Part shown: positions 55,825-64,000 of the stretch, piece by piece
Layout of the letters: each line of letters opens with the position of its first letter
Numbering within the stretch: the first letter of the stretch is position 1
Assembly: GCA_947088345.1 (NCBI GenBank)
Contig: CAMUGE010000002.1
Coordinates: 1 to 64,000 of the forward strand
DNA: 64,000 nucleotides
From: an uncultured Roseburia sp.
GTDB taxonomy: Bacteria > Bacillota > Clostridia > Lachnospirales > Lachnospiraceae
Reading direction: 5' to 3'
Notes under the pieces: generated by a model
Seen by the model: the letters and a program-made list of their open reading frames with translations, nothing else
Told to the model about the DNA's origin: nothing
The model's database searches: none
Translations under genes and position numbers: made by a program

Positions 55825-55872
55825 CTTTTATCATACGGTCAACCCCTTGTGGGCGGTTGCTCTTTGCTTTGC
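55774..55872 (-). ncRNA. Candidate antisense RNA of the type I toxin-antitoxin pair
   Basis: From the leftward promoter at 55879-55907 an RNA of about 100 nt would run to the shared hairpin, overlapping the toxin mRNA 3' end. It contains an AACCGCCC/GGGGTT hairpin (about 55840-55857) as a possible loop for first contact. No transcript data are available, so both ends are estimates. Confidence 0.45.
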
Positions 55873-55878
55873 GTCTAT

Positions 55879-55907
55879 ACTATAGCATATCTTAGGTTTG
55901 ATTGCAA
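55879..55907 (-). promoter_or_regulatory. Promoter of the antisense RNA
   Basis: On the minus strand TTGCAA (55907-55902), 17 bp, TATAGT (55884-55879). The remaining 55908-56093 is AT-rich and shows no gene. Confidence 0.6.
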
Positions 55908-56093
55908 GAGCCTTCTTGCTTGAGTTTCCGCAGTTCTATCCACAGAACCACAAATCGTAAGTTGGGCATAAAGATGTACAGACAACACGAAATATCTATG
56001 CAAGACAAATGAAAAACAGCAAAATAAGGTTGCTAACAGAATGGCAGATACGCTATTTTCAATCTGATTGTGAAAATTCGTGACAGAATATTT

Positions 56094-56197
56094 TTCGGAG
56101 CAAAAAAAATGGCCTAAACACTCTGAATAACCAAGGTTTAAACCATTTTTGTGCCCCTGCCAGGAGTCGGCGCGACAGGATTTGAACCTGCGACCTC
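56094..56197. repeat. Right copy of the 104-bp direct repeat, within the intact tRNA-Pro
   Basis: Identical to 55299-55402. It spans the tRNA 3' part and the terminator below it (stem AAAATGG/CCATTTT with eight A/T), so both junctions keep a complete tRNA end. Confidence 0.88.
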
Positions 56198-56240
56198 ATC
56201 GTCCCGAACGATGCGCTCTACCAAGCTGAGCCACGCGCCG
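56167..56240 (-). tRNA. tRNA-Pro (anticodon CGG)
   Basis: A full cloverleaf on the minus strand: acceptor CGGCGCG/CGCGCCG, anticodon stem CATCG/CGATG with loop TTCGGGA (CGG), T loop GTTCAAATC, discriminator A; CCA is not encoded. A promoter precedes it. It is the insertion target of the neighbouring element. Confidence 0.96.
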
Positions 56241-56282
56241 CTTACTATGTACGATCGATTCCTTACTGAATCGTGCTTAATT

Positions 56283-56311
56283 ATATTATCACACTGCTTT
56301 TCGTTTGTCCA
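56283..56311 (-). promoter_or_regulatory. Promoter of tRNA-Pro
   Basis: On the minus strand TGGACA (56311-56306), 17 bp, TAATAT (56288-56283), about 40 bp before the tRNA. Confidence 0.65.
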
Positions 56312-56408
56312 GTGTTTTTTTTATTTTTTTGTTTTTTGTTGCATTTGTTCCTGAATCAGATAAAATAAGGAAAAAGAGCTGAATTAAAATCAGCGCCGGG
56401 GGACTGCC

Positions 56409-56948
56409 ATGAAACCTGTTTTATCCTTTGCACAGATCTGTGATGACGAGGAAATTTATCGCGTAATGCACGAAGTAAAAAATTCTATGACTGACAAGGA
56501 ACTGTATTTTGCCGACGACCTCTCCTATATCCGGGAAACACTGACGCAAAAAGGATTTGCACTGAAGGCCTGCACTGACAAAAACCGTATTGTAGGGTTT
56601 CTGCTCGTGCGTTTTCCCGGTGACGAACCTGACAATCTGGGATATTATCTTAATCTGCCGCCGGAAGAGCGCCGGAAAACTGCCTATATGGACTCTGTCG
56701 CAATTCTTTCGGATTTTCGCGGTATGGGACTTCAGCGAGAACTGCTTATGGCGGCGGAAAAGGCCAAAGAACTTTCGCCATACCGTTATCTGATGGCAAC
56801 CGTCTCCCCAAAAAATCCGTACAGCCTGCAGAATTTTCTGCGCCTTGACTACCGCATTGTCTGCAAGACCACAAAATCAAACGGCTGGGAACGCTATGTA
56901 CTCTGCAAAAATCTAAGCGCCCCCTCTGCCTGGGATTTCGTTTTATAA
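56409..56948 (+). CDS. GNAT-family N-acetyltransferase
   Basis: The 179-residue protein has the GNAT acetyl-CoA core: YMDSVAILSDFRGMGLQRELLMAAEKAKE (motif A with Arg-x-x-Gly-x-Gly-like DFRGMGLQ) and a C-terminal strand with NPYSLQNFLRLDYRIV. An N-terminal extension of about 60 residues contains a variable substrate region. The substrate is unknown. GGGGG precedes the ATG. It is isolated between tRNA-Pro and the hemerythrin gene; the 56949-57115 gap after it shows no gene. Confidence 0.82.
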   Translation: MKPVLSFAQICDDEEIYRVMHEVKNSMTDKELYFADDLSYIRETLTQKGFALKACTDKNRIVGFLLVRFPGDEPDNLGYYLNLPPEERRKTAYMDSVAILSDFRGMGLQRELLMAAEKAKELSPYRYLMATVSPKNPYSLQNFLRLDYRIVCKTTKSNGWERYVLCKNLSAPSAWDFVL

Positions 56949-57115
56949 CAATCATCCTTTTATCGGACTTTTTGACGAACGGGAATGCTCGACAACCCGA
57001 TTTTGATATGATACAATTGATAAATGTAACAGTTCAGAAAAACGGTTCCGTTACCGCAAAAATCCTTTCAGAACCGCTTGCACGAGAGGTTTTTGCACTT
57101 ATGCATCATTTATTT

Positions 57116-57150
57116 ACGGTCTGTGCAGTTATTGCACAGACCTGTCTGAA
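57116..57150. repeat. 35-bp inverted repeat, left of the hemerythrin gene
   Basis: Bases 57116-57150 match the reverse complement of 58040-58074 at 32 of 35 positions. The core is itself a palindrome with arms GGTCTGTGCA and TGCACAGACC. It lies 40 bp before the start codon, where an operator would sit. Confidence 0.7.
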
Positions 57151-57189
57151 ATTTTATGAAAAAAATCAATGGGAAAGGAAGAAGCTGCT

Positions 57190-58011
57190 TTGTACAAATT
57201 TACAGATGACTGCCTGATTGGCATAGAACAACTGGACAGCGACCACAAAAAACTGTTCGAATTGATAAACGAAGTGCTCGGGCTGCTTGGCAACCAGTAC
57301 ATACCTGACAAATACAACCAGATCAAAGAAATCGTCGCCAGCCTGCAGGATTATGCAGACTGCCATTTTATACGCGAGGAAGCGTATATGGCGGCAATCA
57401 ATGACCCGGAGCTGGATCTCCAGAAAAAACAGCATATGCAGTTTCGGGAAAAGATGAACGTCATGGACATCTTTCAAATCGACGAACCGGAACAACAGCA
57501 GACAGCATTAACGGACCTGATGAATTATCTGACCAGATGGCTTTATACCCATATTATCAACAGTGATATTCTAATCGGTAAAATGCCTCCGCTTAATGAA
57601 TGGCGCAATACAAAAAATCCATGTGAATTTACAGATCACTACAAAACCGGCATCCCTTTCATCGACGGAGAACACCGCACACTGTTTGAAATTATTGCAG
57701 AGGCAAACCGTCTTGTACAGGATCAGGAATGTTTTGACCGCTACGACGAAATCGTGACTGTCCTGAACAGATTAAAAGACTATACAGAGGAACATTTCCG
57801 TGACGAGGAAGAATATATGGAGAGCATCCATTATTCCGGACTGGAAGCACAAAAGCTTGCCCATCAGAGCTTTATCACAAAACTGCGTGAAATCAACTTA
57901 GAGCAGATGGACGACAACCAGCAGCTCTATTTAGAGGAACTGACCGAGTTCCTGTTTAGCTGGCTGTCCAACCATATTTTAAAATCCGACAAAATGATCT
58001 GCGAAATGTGA
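57190..58011 (+). CDS. Tandem-domain bacteriohemerythrin
   Basis: Hemerythrin domains bind O2 or NO at a di-iron centre. The 273-residue protein holds two copies. In the first, His19, His59, Glu63, His82, His121 and Asp126 match the iron-ligand pattern; the second repeats it (DGEHRTLFEI, EEHFRDEEEY, AHQSF, LSNHILKSD). I prefer the TTG at 57190, eight bases after AAAGGAA, because family members start Y-K-F-T-D; the ATG at 57169 is the alternative. In an anaerobe this suggests oxygen sensing, storage or scavenging. It is bounded by inverted repeats and precedes glgC2. Confidence 0.88.
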   Translation: MYKFTDDCLIGIEQLDSDHKKLFELINEVLGLLGNQYIPDKYNQIKEIVASLQDYADCHFIREEAYMAAINDPELDLQKKQHMQFREKMNVMDIFQIDEPEQQQTALTDLMNYLTRWLYTHIINSDILIGKMPPLNEWRNTKNPCEFTDHYKTGIPFIDGEHRTLFEIIAEANRLVQDQECFDRYDEIVTVLNRLKDYTEEHFRDEEEYMESIHYSGLEAQKLAHQSFITKLREINLEQMDDNQQLYLEELTEFLFSWLSNHILKSDKMICEM

Positions 58012-58039
58012 CAGTTGACTTAAAAAATTTTGAATACTG

Positions 58040-58074
58040 TTCACACAAGTCTGTGCAATAGCTGCACAGACCGT
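58040..58074. repeat. 35-bp inverted repeat, right of the hemerythrin gene
   Basis: Opposite-orientation partner of 57116-57150, 28 bp past the stop. It has no T run, so it is not a plain terminator. Confidence 0.7.
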
Positions 58075-58103
58075 GAGAACGTGATTCCGGTGTCAGCAGA
58101 CGC

Positions 58104-58165
58104 CATTCGCGAAGCGAATTTTATTCGGATTTGCGAATGTTACTGTGAATTTCTTCAACAGTAAC
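58104..58165. repeat. Nested hairpins in the glgC2 leader region
   Basis: CATTCGC (58104-58110) pairs with GCGAATG (58133-58139), and GTTACTGT (58139-58146) pairs with ACAGTAAC (58158-58165). They could end the hemerythrin transcript or bind a regulator; the 58166-58268 remainder is an AT-rich leader for glgC2. Confidence 0.45.
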
Positions 58166-58268
58166 AAAATTTGTAATTTTTTTGGAAAAAATGTACATTT
58201 TCTCTATCATTTTCCAAAGCTTTATGGTAGAATTGAATAATAAAACCGCATGAGGGGGTAATTTAGTT

Positions 58269-59477
58269 ATGGCTAAAGAAATGATAGCAATGCTTCTTGC
58301 CGGTGGTCAGGGTTCACGACTTTACGTACTGACACAAAAACTGGCAAAACCGGCAGTACCTTTTGGCGGGAAATACCGCATTATTGATTTCCCACTGTCA
58401 AACTGCGTGAACTCCGGCATTGATACGGTCGGCATTCTGACACAGTATCAGCCGCTGGTGCTGAATGAATACATCGGGAACGGACAGCCCTGGGATCTGG
58501 ACAGACTGCACGGCGGCGTACATGTTCTTCCGCCCTACCAGCAGGCATCCGGTTCCGACTGGTACAAAGGAACGGCAAATGCAATTTATCAGAACATTCC
58601 GTTTATCGAGCGTTATAACCCGCAGTATGTGATTATCTTATCGGGCGACCAGATCTGCAAACAGGATTACAGCGACTTTCTAAAATTCCACAAAGAAAAA
58701 AATGCAGAATTCAGCGTAGCCGTTATGGAAGTTCCGTGGGAGGACGCATCCCGATTCGGCCTTATGGTTGCGGACGGCGACGACCGCATCACGGAATTTC
58801 AGGAAAAGCCAAAGGAGCCGAAGTCAAACCTCGCCTCCATGGGAATTTATATTTTCAATTGGGACGTTCTTCGCAAATATCTCGTCGAAGACGAAGCAGA
58901 CCCCACATCCGAAAACGATTTCGGCAACAATATTATCCCGAACCTGCTGAAAGACGGACGCCGTATGTACGCTTACCATTTCAGCGGATACTGGAAAGAC
59001 GTCGGGACAATTCCATCCCTCTGGGAAGCAAATATGGAGGTTTTAAACCCGGAGGACAGCGGAATCAACCTGTTTGACGAAAACTGGAAAATCTACAGCC
59101 GCAACAGCGGTATGACCGGTCATCGCATCAGCGCCGACGCCCTTGTAGAAAATTCGATGATCACCGACGGATGCCGCGTTGACGGAACCGTAAAACATTC
59201 CATCCTTTTCGCCGGCGTTAAAGTAGAAGAAGGCGCAAAGGTCGAAGACGCCGTGATCATGGGCAATACCATCATTCGCTCCGGCGCAGTTGTATCCCAC
59301 TGTATTGTAGGAGAAAACGTTGAAATCGGACAGCATGCCGTTGTCGGCGCAATGCCGGCTGAGGGCGAGAAAGGCGTTGCGACTGTTGGACCGCGCGTTA
59401 CCATCGGAGAACGCGCAAAAGTAGGACCTAACGCAATGGTCAGCAATGATGTAAAGGAGGGTGAAGAACAATGGTAA
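58269..59477 (+). CDS. glgC: Glucose-1-phosphate adenylyltransferase GlgC (copy 2)
   Basis: The 402-residue protein shows [47 protein letters not shown] and a C-terminal beta-helix. It is shorter than copy 1 (424) and has [11 protein letters not shown] where copy 1 and most GlgC have SGDH, keeping the catalytic Asp but not the next His. It makes ADP-glucose for glycogen. GAGGGGGT precedes the ATG. The last seven bases overlap glgD2, so the two subunits are coupled. Confidence 0.93.
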   Translation: MAKEMIAMLLAGGQGSRLYVLTQKLAKPAVPFGGKYRIIDFPLSNCVNSGIDTVGILTQYQPLVLNEYIGNGQPWDLDRLHGGVHVLPPYQQASGSDWYKGTANAIYQNIPFIERYNPQYVIILSGDQICKQDYSDFLKFHKEKNAEFSVAVMEVPWEDASRFGLMVADGDDRITEFQEKPKEPKSNLASMGIYIFNWDVLRKYLVEDEADPTSENDFGNNIIPNLLKDGRRMYAYHFSGYWKDVGTIPSLWEANMEVLNPEDSGINLFDENWKIYSRNSGMTGHRISADALVENSMITDGCRVDGTVKHSILFAGVKVEEGAKVEDAVIMGNTIIRSGAVVSHCIVGENVEIGQHAVVGAMPAEGEKGVATVGPRVTIGERAKVGPNAMVSNDVKEGEEQW

Positions 59478-60613
59478 ATTCTAATGCAGATGCCCTTGGC
59501 ATCATTTTTCCAAACAGCTACGATTCACTTGTGCCGGAACTCACAAGCGAGCGGTTAATGGCATCCATACCGTTTGCAAGCCGTTACCGCATGATAGATT
59601 TTATCCTTTCGGGTATGGCAAACTGCGGGATTGACAATATTTCCATTGTGGTACGCAAAAACTACCACTCCCTGTTAGACCATTTAGGTTCCGGCCGCGC
59701 CTGGGATCTGACGCGCAAGAACGGCGGACTGAATATTATCCCTCCGTTCGCCCAGAAAGCTGTTAAAATCTATCACGGCCGCGTGGAAGCGCTTGCAAGC
59801 ATACTTACATTCCTAAAGAGCCAGAAAGAAAAGTATGTCGTGATGTCAGACGCCAATATCGCCGTAAACTTTAATTTCAGCGAATTTATCAATACGCATA
59901 TTAAAAGCGGCGCCGACGTGACAGTTGCCTATGTGAAAGCGGAAGTTCCCGCTAAAGCAGTGGAAGAAAATCCGACCAGCGACACGTTCTCTTACACGCT
60001 TCAGATTGAGGACGGACGCGTCAAAGAAATACGCATCAATCCAAAAGTTACCGGCGTGCAGGATTTTTCGATGAATATCTATATTATCGACCGCGAACTT
60101 TTGATCAGCCAGATTGAAACGGCCTATGTCAAGGGCTATATCTACTTTGAACGCGATATACTGGAACCGCAGCTCGCCACTTTAAACGTACAGGCATTTG
60201 AACATACCGGCTATGCCGCCCGCATCTGCGACATGAAGAGTTACTTCGACGAAAACATGAAGCTTTTGGACGCTAAGAATCTGGACGCGCTCTTTGAAGG
60301 CAATCCGGTTTATACCAAAATACGTGACGATACGCCGACACGCTATATCACGGGTGCGAAAGTCAATAATATTATGGCAGCGGACGGCTGTATCATCGAG
60401 GGTGATGTAGAGAACTGCATCTTATTCCGAGGCGTGAAAATTGCCAAAGGAGCAAAGGTTAAAAACTGCGTGCTGATGCAGGATACTGTTGTAGAAGAAG
60501 GAGCCCAGCTGGAATATGTCGTTTCGGATAAGAACGTACATATCACAGCCGGAAAAGAGTTAAAAGGCACCGATACATTCCCTGTCTTTATTGCAAAAAA
60601 ACAAACTGTGTAA
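59471..60613 (+). CDS. glgD: GlgD, ADP-glucose pyrophosphorylase-like subunit (copy 2)
   Basis: The 380-residue partner has a nucleotidyltransferase fold whose G-x-G-x-R loop is lost ([13 protein letters not shown]), [20 protein letters not shown] and a C-terminal beta-helix ([21 protein letters not shown]). It is the non-catalytic GlgD type and probably modulates GlgC2. GGAGGGTG lies nine bases before the ATG. It is distinct from copy 1, whose loop is less degraded. Confidence 0.92.
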   Translation: MVNSNADALGIIFPNSYDSLVPELTSERLMASIPFASRYRMIDFILSGMANCGIDNISIVVRKNYHSLLDHLGSGRAWDLTRKNGGLNIIPPFAQKAVKIYHGRVEALASILTFLKSQKEKYVVMSDANIAVNFNFSEFINTHIKSGADVTVAYVKAEVPAKAVEENPTSDTFSYTLQIEDGRVKEIRINPKVTGVQDFSMNIYIIDRELLISQIETAYVKGYIYFERDILEPQLATLNVQAFEHTGYAARICDMKSYFDENMKLLDAKNLDALFEGNPVYTKIRDDTPTRYITGAKVNNIMAADGCIIEGDVENCILFRGVKIAKGAKVKNCVLMQDTVVEEGAQLEYVVSDKNVHITAGKELKGTDTFPVFIAKKQTV

Positions 60614-60621
60614 CATATTAC

Positions 60622-60669
60622 AAAATCCCCTGTATCAATGATTGCCAGATCAAAAATACAGGGGGTTTT
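60622..60669 (+). terminator. Terminator of the second glgC-glgD pair
   Basis: AAAATCCCCTGTAT pairs with ATACAGGGGGTTTT (one bulge) around a 20-base loop. Confidence 0.8.
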
Positions 60670-60699
60670 CCCTGTCATCTAAAAGAAATGAGGTAAAAC

Positions 60700-62046
60700 A
60701 TGGATTATAATATTTTAGACTACGGGGCCGTGGCGGACGGCCATACAAACTGCGCATCTGCGATTCAACAAGCGATTGACGACGCTTCCGCCAAAGGCGG
60801 GCGCGTCGTGATTCCGGCGGGCAGATTTTTGAGCGGGACAATTACGCTCAAAAGTAATATCGAATTTCATCTTGCCGGCGGAGCAGTTTTAATCAGCAGT
60901 CTCGCGCCCTCCGATATTTTGGACTTTGCAGCGCTCTTTACCGACGATAACCGCGAAACCGGATGGGACGGAGGCTGTTTTCTGTTTGCCTGCCATGCAA
61001 AAGATATCACAATTTCCGGAAACGGTATCCTCTACGGACAGGGTGATCAGGTCTTCTTTGACGACGATACGGACGGCGGCTTCCATGAAAGCCCGCTGAA
61101 TGTAACCTCATTTCGCCCAAGACTTACATTTTTTGAGGATGTGGAAAATCTTACCATACGCGATATCACCATTAAGGACGCTGCATTCTGGACGCTGCAC
61201 ATGGCAGGCTGCCGCCATGTTATCGTCTCCGGCGTGCGCATCCTGAACGATCTGCGCGGGGCAAATAATGACGGCATTGACCCGGACAGCTGTAAAGATG
61301 TCATTATTACAAACTGTATTGTCAGGACAGGCGACGATGCGATTGTCGTGAAATCAACAAAACCGATGGCAGAGCGCTACGGCTCCTGCGAGAATATTGC
61401 GATCAGCGACTGCATTCTCTACTCGCATGATTCCGCACTGAAAATCGGGACAGAAACGCACGGCGATATTCGTAACCTCGTTATGGGAAACTGCGTGATC
61501 CAGGACTGTTCCCGTGGAATCGGCATCTGGGTTCGGGACGGAGCCGTCATTGAAAACATTCATATTCATCATATTACAGGCAGCGTCAGAAAATATGCGG
61601 ACGCCTACCGCGAAAACGGCCCTGCCATGTGGTGGGGAAACGGCGAACCGATTTTTATCAATGCAACCTACCGCAACCGAACGCGCATGGATGCCATGAC
61701 GCCCATTGGCAGCATCCGAAACATTACATTTGACCATATTTATATGAAAGCAGAGTCAAGCATCTTTCTGGCAGGAGAAGAAAGCGCCCGGCTTTCCGAT
61801 ATCCGACTGTCTGATTTTGAAATCACCATGTGCAGACAGGGCACACAGGCGCCCGGCTGGTTTGACGAACAACCGTCCGTGCGCCATGTCTACCAGCATA
61901 GCATCCCCGGCCTGTATGCAAGGTACACAAACCGGCTTTTTGTAAACGGATTGATCCGTTTCATTGCGCCTTACACGATCGAACAAAACGGCCTGTACGA
62001 AACAGAGGACTGTATCGACTCAAAAATCTGCCTGTACGAATCCTGA
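60700..62046 (+). CDS. GH28 polygalacturonase-type hydrolase, no signal peptide
   Basis: The 448-residue protein is a right-handed beta-helix of family GH28 with the expected catalytic blocks: NNDGIDPDS (Asp191, Asp194), GDDA (Asp212, Asp213), GTETHGD (His254) and RGIGIW (272-277). GH28 enzymes hydrolyse galacturonide or rhamnogalacturonan chains. No signal peptide is visible, so it probably works inside the cell on imported oligosaccharides, complementing the secreted PL11 and esterases. A GAGG site precedes the ATG. It sits between the glgC2-glgD2 pair and the leuA-like gene. Confidence 0.88.
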   Translation: MDYNILDYGAVADGHTNCASAIQQAIDDASAKGGRVVIPAGRFLSGTITLKSNIEFHLAGGAVLISSLAPSDILDFAALFTDDNRETGWDGGCFLFACHAKDITISGNGILYGQGDQVFFDDDTDGGFHESPLNVTSFRPRLTFFEDVENLTIRDITIKDAAFWTLHMAGCRHVIVSGVRILNDLRGANNDGIDPDSCKDVIITNCIVRTGDDAIVVKSTKPMAERYGSCENIAISDCILYSHDSALKIGTETHGDIRNLVMGNCVIQDCSRGIGIWVRDGAVIENIHIHHITGSVRKYADAYRENGPAMWWGNGEPIFINATYRNRTRMDAMTPIGSIRNITFDHIYMKAESSIFLAGEESARLSDIRLSDFEITMCRQGTQAPGWFDEQPSVRHVYQHSIPGLYARYTNRLFVNGLIRFIAPYTIEQNGLYETEDCIDSKICLYES

Positions 62047-62093
62047 TAGCCATGCACCGCAAAAAACATCAATTAATTTGATAAATTCACACC

Positions 62094-62123
62094 TTGCGCA
62101 ACCGCCAAAAGTTGTGTTACGAT
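62094..62123 (+). promoter_or_regulatory. Possible promoter of the LeuA-AraC gene
   Basis: TTGCGC (62094-62099) and TACGAT (62118-62123) are 18 bp apart. The leader to the ATG is only about 30 bases, leaving no room for a T-box or attenuator. Confidence 0.4.
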
Positions 62124-62155
62124 ATACGACATGAAAAATCGAACGGAGGATTATA

Positions 62156-64000
62156 ATGGATATCGCAAAGAAATACGGCAGATCATATTTTATGCCGCCG
62201 GAAGTGACCTATGATTGGGTAAAAAAAGATACAATTGAGCAGCCGCCAATCTGGTGCAGTGTGGATTTAAGGGATGGAAATCAGGCTTTAATTGAACCGA
62301 TGAGCCTGGAAGAAAAACTTGAATTTTTTGAAATGCTGGTAAACATCGGCTTCAAGGAGATCGAAGTCGGATTTCCCGCCGCCTCCGATACCGAATATAA
62401 TTTTATGCGCGCCTTAATTGAGCGCAATATGATACCTGACGATGTGACCGTCCAGGTTTTGACGCAGGCAAGGGAACATATTATTCGCAAAACTTTTGAA
62501 GCAGTAAAAGGCGCGCCGCACGCAGTGATACATCTTTACAACTCAACCTCGGTCGCACAGCGCGAACAGGTATTTAAAAAGAGTAAAGAAGAGGTAAAAC
62601 AGCTTGCCATCGACGGCGCCGTACTTTTAAAAACACTGGCTGAGAAGACAGACGGCAATTTCACGTTTGAATACAGCCCGGAAAGTTTCCCCGGAACAGA
62701 AGTTGATTACGCTGTCGAAGTCTGCAACGCCGTACTTGACGTATGGCAGCCGGACGCGGCGCACAGAGCCATTATCAATATTCCCACCACAGTCCAGATT
62801 GCCATGCCCCATGTTTTCGCATGCCAGATCGAATATATCCATAAACATTTAAAATACAGGGATAATGTAATATTAAGCGTCCATCCGCATAACGACAGAG
62901 GGTGCGGCATCAGCGACGCGGAATTTGGAATTTTAGCAGGCGCTGACCGCGTTGAGGGCACGCTGTTCGGTAACGGCGAGCGCACCGGCAATGTCGATAT
63001 TGTGACGCTTGCCATGAATATGGTCTGCCACGGCGTCGACCCGCAACTGGATTTTGGCAATATTTCCTCAATCCGGGAAAAATATGAGACATTTACCAGA
63101 ATGAATGTATATGAAAGAACGCCATATGCCGGAGACCTTGTGTTTACCGCTTTTTCCGGTTCCCATCAGGACGCCATCTCAAAGGGCATGGAATGGCGTC
63201 AGGCAGGCAACAGCGGAGAACGGTGGGATGTTCCCTATCTTCCTATCGACCCAAAAGATGTCGGCCGCGAATACGAATCCGATGTGATCCGCATCAACAG
63301 CCAGTCCGGCAAGGGCGGCGTGGCCTATATCCTGAAACAAAACTTCGGCATGTCGCTTCCGAATAAGATGAAAGAGGAAATCGGATATCTGGTGAAAGGC
63401 TTCTCCGACCGTATGCATCAGGAACTGTCCCCGACAGATATTTACCGTATCTTCGAAGAAAACTATATTAATATCCACGATATTTTCAAAATACCGGACT
63501 GTCATTTCGAGCAAAAGGACGGTATTACCGCAAAAGTAACCATCGAGCAGGATCTTTCCTCCCGCGTCATTGAGACAAGCGGAAACGGCCGGCTGGATGC
63601 CGTCAGTAACGCGATTAAAATGTACTTTGGCGTCAGCTACGAGCTGGCAAATTACGAGGAGCATGCCATCTCGCAGGGGTCTTCCTCGAAAGCGGCCGCC
63701 TATGTGGAAATTATCTGTAAAGGCAAACATTACTGGGGCGTCGGCATAGACGAGGATATTATCAAAAGTTCGATCGCCGCGCTTGTCTCTGCGGCCAACA
63801 AGATGGCAAAAAACGAAAATATTAAAGAGGGACGCGAGGAGCGCATTGTCGATATTATGAATTACATCCAAAAAAACTATGCAGATGTAACGCTCGACAC
63901 ACTGGCCGAGCATTTTTGCCTTTCCCGCACCTACCTCTCCAAATATATCAAAGAGAAAGCGGGCGTGACATTTCAGGATGCGGTCAAACAGGCTCGCATG
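62156..64000 (+). CDS. 2-isopropylmalate synthase fused to an AraC-type DNA-binding domain (3' end outside window)
   Basis: The ATG at 62156 follows GGAGG by six bases, and the frame stays open for 615 codons to the edge. Residues 1-550 are a 2-isopropylmalate synthase: [11 protein letters not shown] (35-45, metal Asp and catalytic Arg), the HPHNDRG His-x-His metal site, FGNGERTGN, and a C-terminal leucine-binding dimerisation domain. After a short linker ([11 protein letters not shown]) comes an AraC-family [54 protein letters not shown] checked the frame codon by codon and saw no shift. The domain order suggests a leucine-responsive enzyme-regulator. The HTH is cut by the window end. Confidence 0.85.
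   Translation, partial: MDIAKKYGRSYFMPPEVTYDWVKKDTIEQPPIWCSVDLRDGNQALIEPMSLEEKLEFFEMLVNIGFKEIEVGFPAASDTEYNFMRALIERNMIPDDVTVQVLTQAREHIIRKTFEAVKGAPHAVIHLYNSTSVAQREQVFKKSKEEVKQLAIDGAVLLKTLAEKTDGNFTFEYSPESFPGTEVDYAVEVCNAVLDVWQPDAAHRAIINIPTTVQIAMPHVFACQIEYIHKHLKYRDNVILSVHPHNDRGCGISDAEFGILAGADRVEGTLFGNGERTGNVDIVTLAMNMVCHGVDPQLDFGNISSIREKYETFTRMNVYERTPYAGDLVFTAFSGSHQDAISKGMEWRQAGNSGERWDVPYLPIDPKDVGREYESDVIRINSQSGKGGVAYILKQNFGMSLPNKMKEEIGYLVKGFSDRMHQELSPTDIYRIFEENYINIHDIFKIPDCHFEQKDGITAKVTIEQDLSSRVIETSGNGRLDAVSNAIKMYFGVSYELANYEEHAISQGSSSKAAAYVEIICKGKHYWGVGIDEDIIKSSIAALVSAANKMAKNENIKEGREERIVDIMNYIQKNYADVTLDTLAEHFCLSRTYLSKYIKEKAGVTFQDAVKQARM

Noticed and set aside
57116..58074. Transposon ends around the hemerythrin gene
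   Set aside because: No transposase, no target-site duplication and the gene has ordinary context; kept as an inverted-repeat finding, not called mobile.
62047..62155. T-box or leucine attenuator before leuA
   Set aside because: The leader is about 30 bases after the likely promoter and has no specifier or antiterminator structure.
63782..63870. Frameshift that would separate LeuA from the AraC domain
   Set aside because: Codon-by-codon reading from 62156 shows one continuous frame through the junction.
63179..63913. Long minus-strand ORF opposite leuA
   Set aside because: It lies entirely within the LeuA coding frame, has no ribosome binding site and reads as a shadow.

Overview
The window looks like chromosome of an anaerobic, spore-forming member of the Lachnospiraceae (Clostridia). 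This is inferred from the gene set: spoVG, a SleC-like cortex-lytic enzyme, paired glgC/glgD, a DUF6465 protein, BspA-type leucine-rich-repeat surface proteins with Ig-like (BIG2) repeats, a LytTR/DUF3021/ABC cassette and a DnaD/DnaI-type helicase-loader operon. No database search was possible. All assignments come from motifs, length and context.

Layout. 0-0.9 kb: start of a membrane protein that runs off the left edge, an unassigned small ORF, and a decayed fibronectin-III fragment. 0.9-3.6 kb (minus): glgC-glgD-spoVG. 3.9-9.0 kb (plus): murC, then a replication pair (dnaD-like, dnaI/dnaC-like) preceded by tandem DnaA boxes, then a long-form PRPP synthetase. 9.1-19.0 kb (minus): DUF6465, HPr-like, a large exported protein, a spore operon (SleC-like plus a proline-rich protein), glmS, a C_GCAxxG_C_C protein, ilvE and metF.

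19.0-25.2 kb and 31.9-46.0 kb (minus) hold four giant secreted proteins: a PL11 rhamnogalacturonan lyase, two proteins with SGNH/CE12-type acetylesterase domains, and a non-catalytic multidomain surface protein. They share beta-sandwich modules, Ig-like repeats and, in three of them, a BspA LRR tail. With a signal-less GH28 enzyme at 60.7 kb they suggest a pectin (rhamnogalacturonan-I) programme: cleavage and deacetylation outside the cell, finishing hydrolysis inside. Between the giants lie tRNA-Gly, a DUF3298-type lipoprotein, the LytTR/DUF3021/ABC cassette and a polysaccharide deacetylase.

46-55 kb: a nicotinamidase-like hydrolase, a GT-C glycosyltransferase, a MATE exporter, an amino-acid ABC transporter and an LTA-synthase-like enzyme. 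55.3-56.2 kb: a small decayed mobile element in tRNA-Pro, bounded by a 104-bp perfect direct repeat and carrying a serine-recombinase scrap and a candidate type I toxin-antitoxin locus. 56.4-64 kb (plus): a GNAT enzyme, a double-domain hemerythrin flanked by 35-bp inverted repeats, a second glgC-glgD pair, GH28, and a 2-isopropylmalate synthase that reads in frame into an AraC-type helix-turn-helix domain at the right edge.

The most unusual items are the LeuA-AraC fusion, the tRNA-Pro element with its toxin-antitoxin candidate, the nested domain insertion shared by two giant surface proteins, the DnaA boxes upstream of the helicase-loader genes, and the inverted repeats around the hemerythrin gene.
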